Positions 61,191 to 64,000 of a DNA stretch of 64,000 nucleotides are shown here, in pieces. The position numbers and the translations under genes were made by a program. Every line of letters starts with the position of its first letter. Position 1 is the stretch's first letter. The notes beneath the pieces are model-generated. The model did no database searches. It was not told the DNA's origin and saw only the letters and a program-made list of their open reading frames with translations. Source of the stretch: Xestospongia muta (Eukaryota > Porifera > Demospongiae > Haplosclerida > Petrosiidae); NCBI GenBank assembly GCA_963693285.1, contig OY848918.1, positions 310,001-374,000 on the forward strand, read 5' to 3'.

Positions 61191-64000
61191 ATGGCTACAT
61201 CTAGATCAGGTTTGACTACATTATTATAATAGTTATCTATTGTTATGTGTGTGTGTGTGTCATGTTCTACAGATTATTATGTACCTACAAAGAGGTATGG
61301 TCACTCCACACATATAGTGGGTGACTACCTCTACATGTGGGGTGGTGATATAGATGGTCTCCCTGAGGTACATGATAACGAAGTCAAACGGAGGATGACC
61401 TCTGTTATTGAGTTATTTCACTTACCAACTGGTAGGTGGGAACAACGACCTACTAATGGAAAACCTCCACTGGGTGTCTATAATTATACCTCAACTGTTA
61501 TCAGTAACAGGATCTACTACTTTGGAGGATTTTGTAATCATGACCAGTGTCGACATAATAGTGTCAACTCATTAATAACAGATTCACTTACATGGAATGA
61601 ACTGTTCCCAACTAATCCAAGTATGGGTCCAATGATGAAGTCAGGCTGTGGGATGATATCTCTTACATTCAATAAAGTGGATTATCTACTGGTAGTTGGT
61701 GGATATGGTCCACGTCCCATCTCTCCACAACCTGGTGCTCAGTATAGTAATGCTTATGTTGTTGTTAATATTGTTGGTACTAATGAGCACCACTACTATC
61801 AGTTATCCAGTGGTAAGAAGATCAATATATCATGTTATCAATACATTATACATCAAGTACAATTTTATAACTATATGTATTTCAGGTCAGTGGATAATAC
61901 CAGAAATTAGTGGAGAATGCCCACCTCCTTGTTATGGCTTCACTCTTACATCACTACCATATAACAGAGCACTGTTATTTGGTGGTTATACTCCTAATGG
62001 TCGTGTTAACACTGTGTATATTGCACAATGTACAAAGACTGCAGTGGTGAGTACAATATGTACTAAGTTAAAGTATTTAGTTACTGTATAATATTGTGGA
62101 GTAATCAAGTTTAAAGTTTGAGAATGTTGAATGAACTAAATTTAGAGTATAGTGTCTTTATATTATTATTAGGAAGTGTTTTATTAATGAACAAGTGATT
62201 CACTGTTTGTTAATATTTCTTTAGTCAACTTAGAGGTTATAGTGATAACTGAAATATTCCTATAGTCAACTATAGTGATACCATATTTCCTTGACTAAAT
62301 GTCACTCTTGAATAGTAGCCTCCCTTTTTGTATATCAATGAAATTGATGATGACCTTGAATAAATGCTGCAATGTCTGCTTAACAAAATTATCTATTACT
62401 AAGTTGTTCTGTCTAAAAGTGAACAACACAAAAAAATTTCATTTTAAAACATCTTTTATCAGTCATTAAATAGCTATAGTTTGATAAAGTCCTTAAACAA
62501 TTGAGTTGACAAGGAGGTAATATTTACTTAAAACTCCTGTCAAAGCTTGATCTATCATTTACTAACTGATATACAAAGTTTAAAGCTATTGTTTATCAGG
62601 AATGTTCATAATCACTTCTAACTCTAGAAACTTTAATGATTGACAATTATATTTTAAATACTGTCCTTGATTAGACAATGTCCTCAAATAGTAAATTTCC
62701 CTGTTGTTGATGAATATTGAAATATATGTCCCAGGTCTTATTGAAGGAAATATGGTAACTAAATTAAAATCCACATAAAGTATAAAATGAGCAATATTCT
62801 TAAACATTTCCCAGTATACAGTATTAATTACTGCTATGTTAATTGTATAATATGTTAACTTGAGTATTATCTACCCAGCACTGGGAGAAGATAAGTGAAC
62901 CACTTCACAAATCAGTGAATTGGCCTCAGAGGAGATGGCGTCATGCTACCACTATTATCAGTGACCTATGTGTGATGGTTGTAGGTGGATCTGGTACATC
63001 TGACAGCTGGTTATTTAACATTGATACAAAGACATGGACAAAGGTTAGTTACTAGTTATCATGTGACCTAACTCTAACACAAAGTGAGTTAATGTCTATG
63101 ATCTACAGTATGAGGGGACATAATAAAGTGTGACTATTTGAACTTTGACCTCTGAAAATAACCCTCATCTATAGAAAATTTATAATTAATAATAGTTATG
63201 GTTTTTTATGAACTGGTTTTATAACTGTAGTCCTGACACTATAGTATGTTAACATTTATGATAGTATAGTCTTTTGATATATCTGATTTGTTTATAGTTG
63301 TAATTCAGTTATTAAAGACTGTACATAAGTACTTATGTTCATGTTTTAAAGTCTTGTAACATGTCAACTCTACCAGTTGATACAAAGTTATAGTCTGTTA
63401 CTAGAGTACATGTATCCACTGATGTTACATGTATAATGACTAGTTTTGTAGTAATATCATAACATCATTATTATAATGTCATATAGTACACTATATTCCA
63501 TCTTATAGCTCACTATACCAGAGTCAGTGACTAAAAGAGATAGCCACTCCCTCTCAGTATGGAATGTGTCACCTACCACTGTATGGGTAGTACAATTTGG
63601 AGGAAGAACAAGTCTATTTAAGGGATTTGAACTCAATGATACTACAGTGATCGAACTTAGTAAGTACTGTCTATTGATGATAGTATTTGTTATATAGTAC
63701 ACACACACATTATCAGTATTATCACAGTATGATATAGGAGTGTTGACACACTAACTGTTTGTATTACAAAGTAGTCTCATAACTCAATACTATTGTAACA
63801 TACTATATCTCTCACTGTAGTATGTAATAACGACCAATGGTCTCTAGAAGATGTAATAACTAACCTGAGGTCAACTGAAGAATATCAACTTAAGCTACGA
63901 CAGAAGAGACAAGAAACATCTGTACAACCTTTTGTGAGACATGGACAACCTCAACTTACTGTTCAATCTCCTACATGTCTTCAACCTTCTGTTTCATCAC
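61191..64000 (+). CDS. Kelch / coiled-coil / kinase gene, copy B (cut by window end)
   Basis: Start MATSRS at 61191. Exons 61191-61209, 61273-61812, 61886-62046, 62879-63043, 63509-63659 and 63821-64000+. The kelch part differs from copy A at scattered positions (e.g. LMVGGYGPRPIS-like versus GTRPTS, and an extra Asn-rich stretch), without stops. From about 63230 to the window end it appears base-identical to copy A 35011-35780. The coiled coil has just begun (KLRQKRQETSVQPF) when the window ends, so whether it has a kinase cannot be seen. Confidence 0.75.

Overview
This is an AT-rich eukaryotic window with small exons, mostly short GT-AG introns and dense genes. It looks like a metazoan and most probably a demosponge (Amphimedon-like). 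The reasons are Ig/FN3 receptor clusters, a kelch/coiled-coil/TKL-kinase family, animal housekeeping genes (POLR3B, SCLY, UROS, RSPH1, Na+/K+-ATPase alpha) and several DNA transposons. The species assignment is inference. All exon limits were read by eye from splice signals and protein similarity recalled from memory; no search was run.

Layout. 0.5-16.5 kb is a receptor cluster: a plus-strand Ig/FN3 receptor with a mucin-like stalk, a minus-strand Ig/FN3 protein with a hydrophobic C-terminus, then a tandem array of ~5.6 kb units. Each unit holds an EGFR-like ectodomain gene (L1-furin-L2-furin-TM) without a kinase domain. Its short tail instead carries an ITAM-type motif (YxxI-x7-YxxI), present in all three copies. 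Copy 1 looks intact, copy 2 has a premature stop, and copy 3 is cut off by transposon debris. 16.5-21 kb is decayed mobile DNA: a transposase with a D-x-x-H-D-x-LEGV-type motif, an integrase fragment, a USP deubiquitinase fragment and a minisatellite. 21-37.6 kb holds a coiled-coil pseudogene, broken CDK1-like kinase copies, a well-preserved 7.8 kb DNA transposon (24511-32336) and a kelch/coiled-coil/TKL-kinase gene. The transposon has TIRs starting CACTGTAAA and two divergent genes: transposase, and a SAM-domain protein. 38.3-50 kb holds host genes: RSPH1 fragment, UROS, POLR3B, SCLY and Na+/K+-ATPase alpha. 50.07-59.21 kb is a second large transposon. It has 38-bp TIRs and a perfect 9-bp target-site duplication, and a pre-insertion-like copy of its target lies at 38.9 kb. 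It carries a 153-bp satellite array, a USP-type ubiquitin protease and, directly downstream, a ULP1/SENP-type cysteine protease. 59.2-64 kb is a second copy of the CDK1-like/kelch region.

How the parts relate. The receptor genes may form an immune- or recognition-type family in which an EGFR-style ligand-binding head signals through a borrowed ITAM. The two large transposons carry cargo beyond transposase. The Mutator-like one brings a ubiquitin protease and a SUMO-type protease side by side. The right part of the window is a segmental duplication of the middle part, with signs of template switching and of recent gene conversion or assembly overlap.
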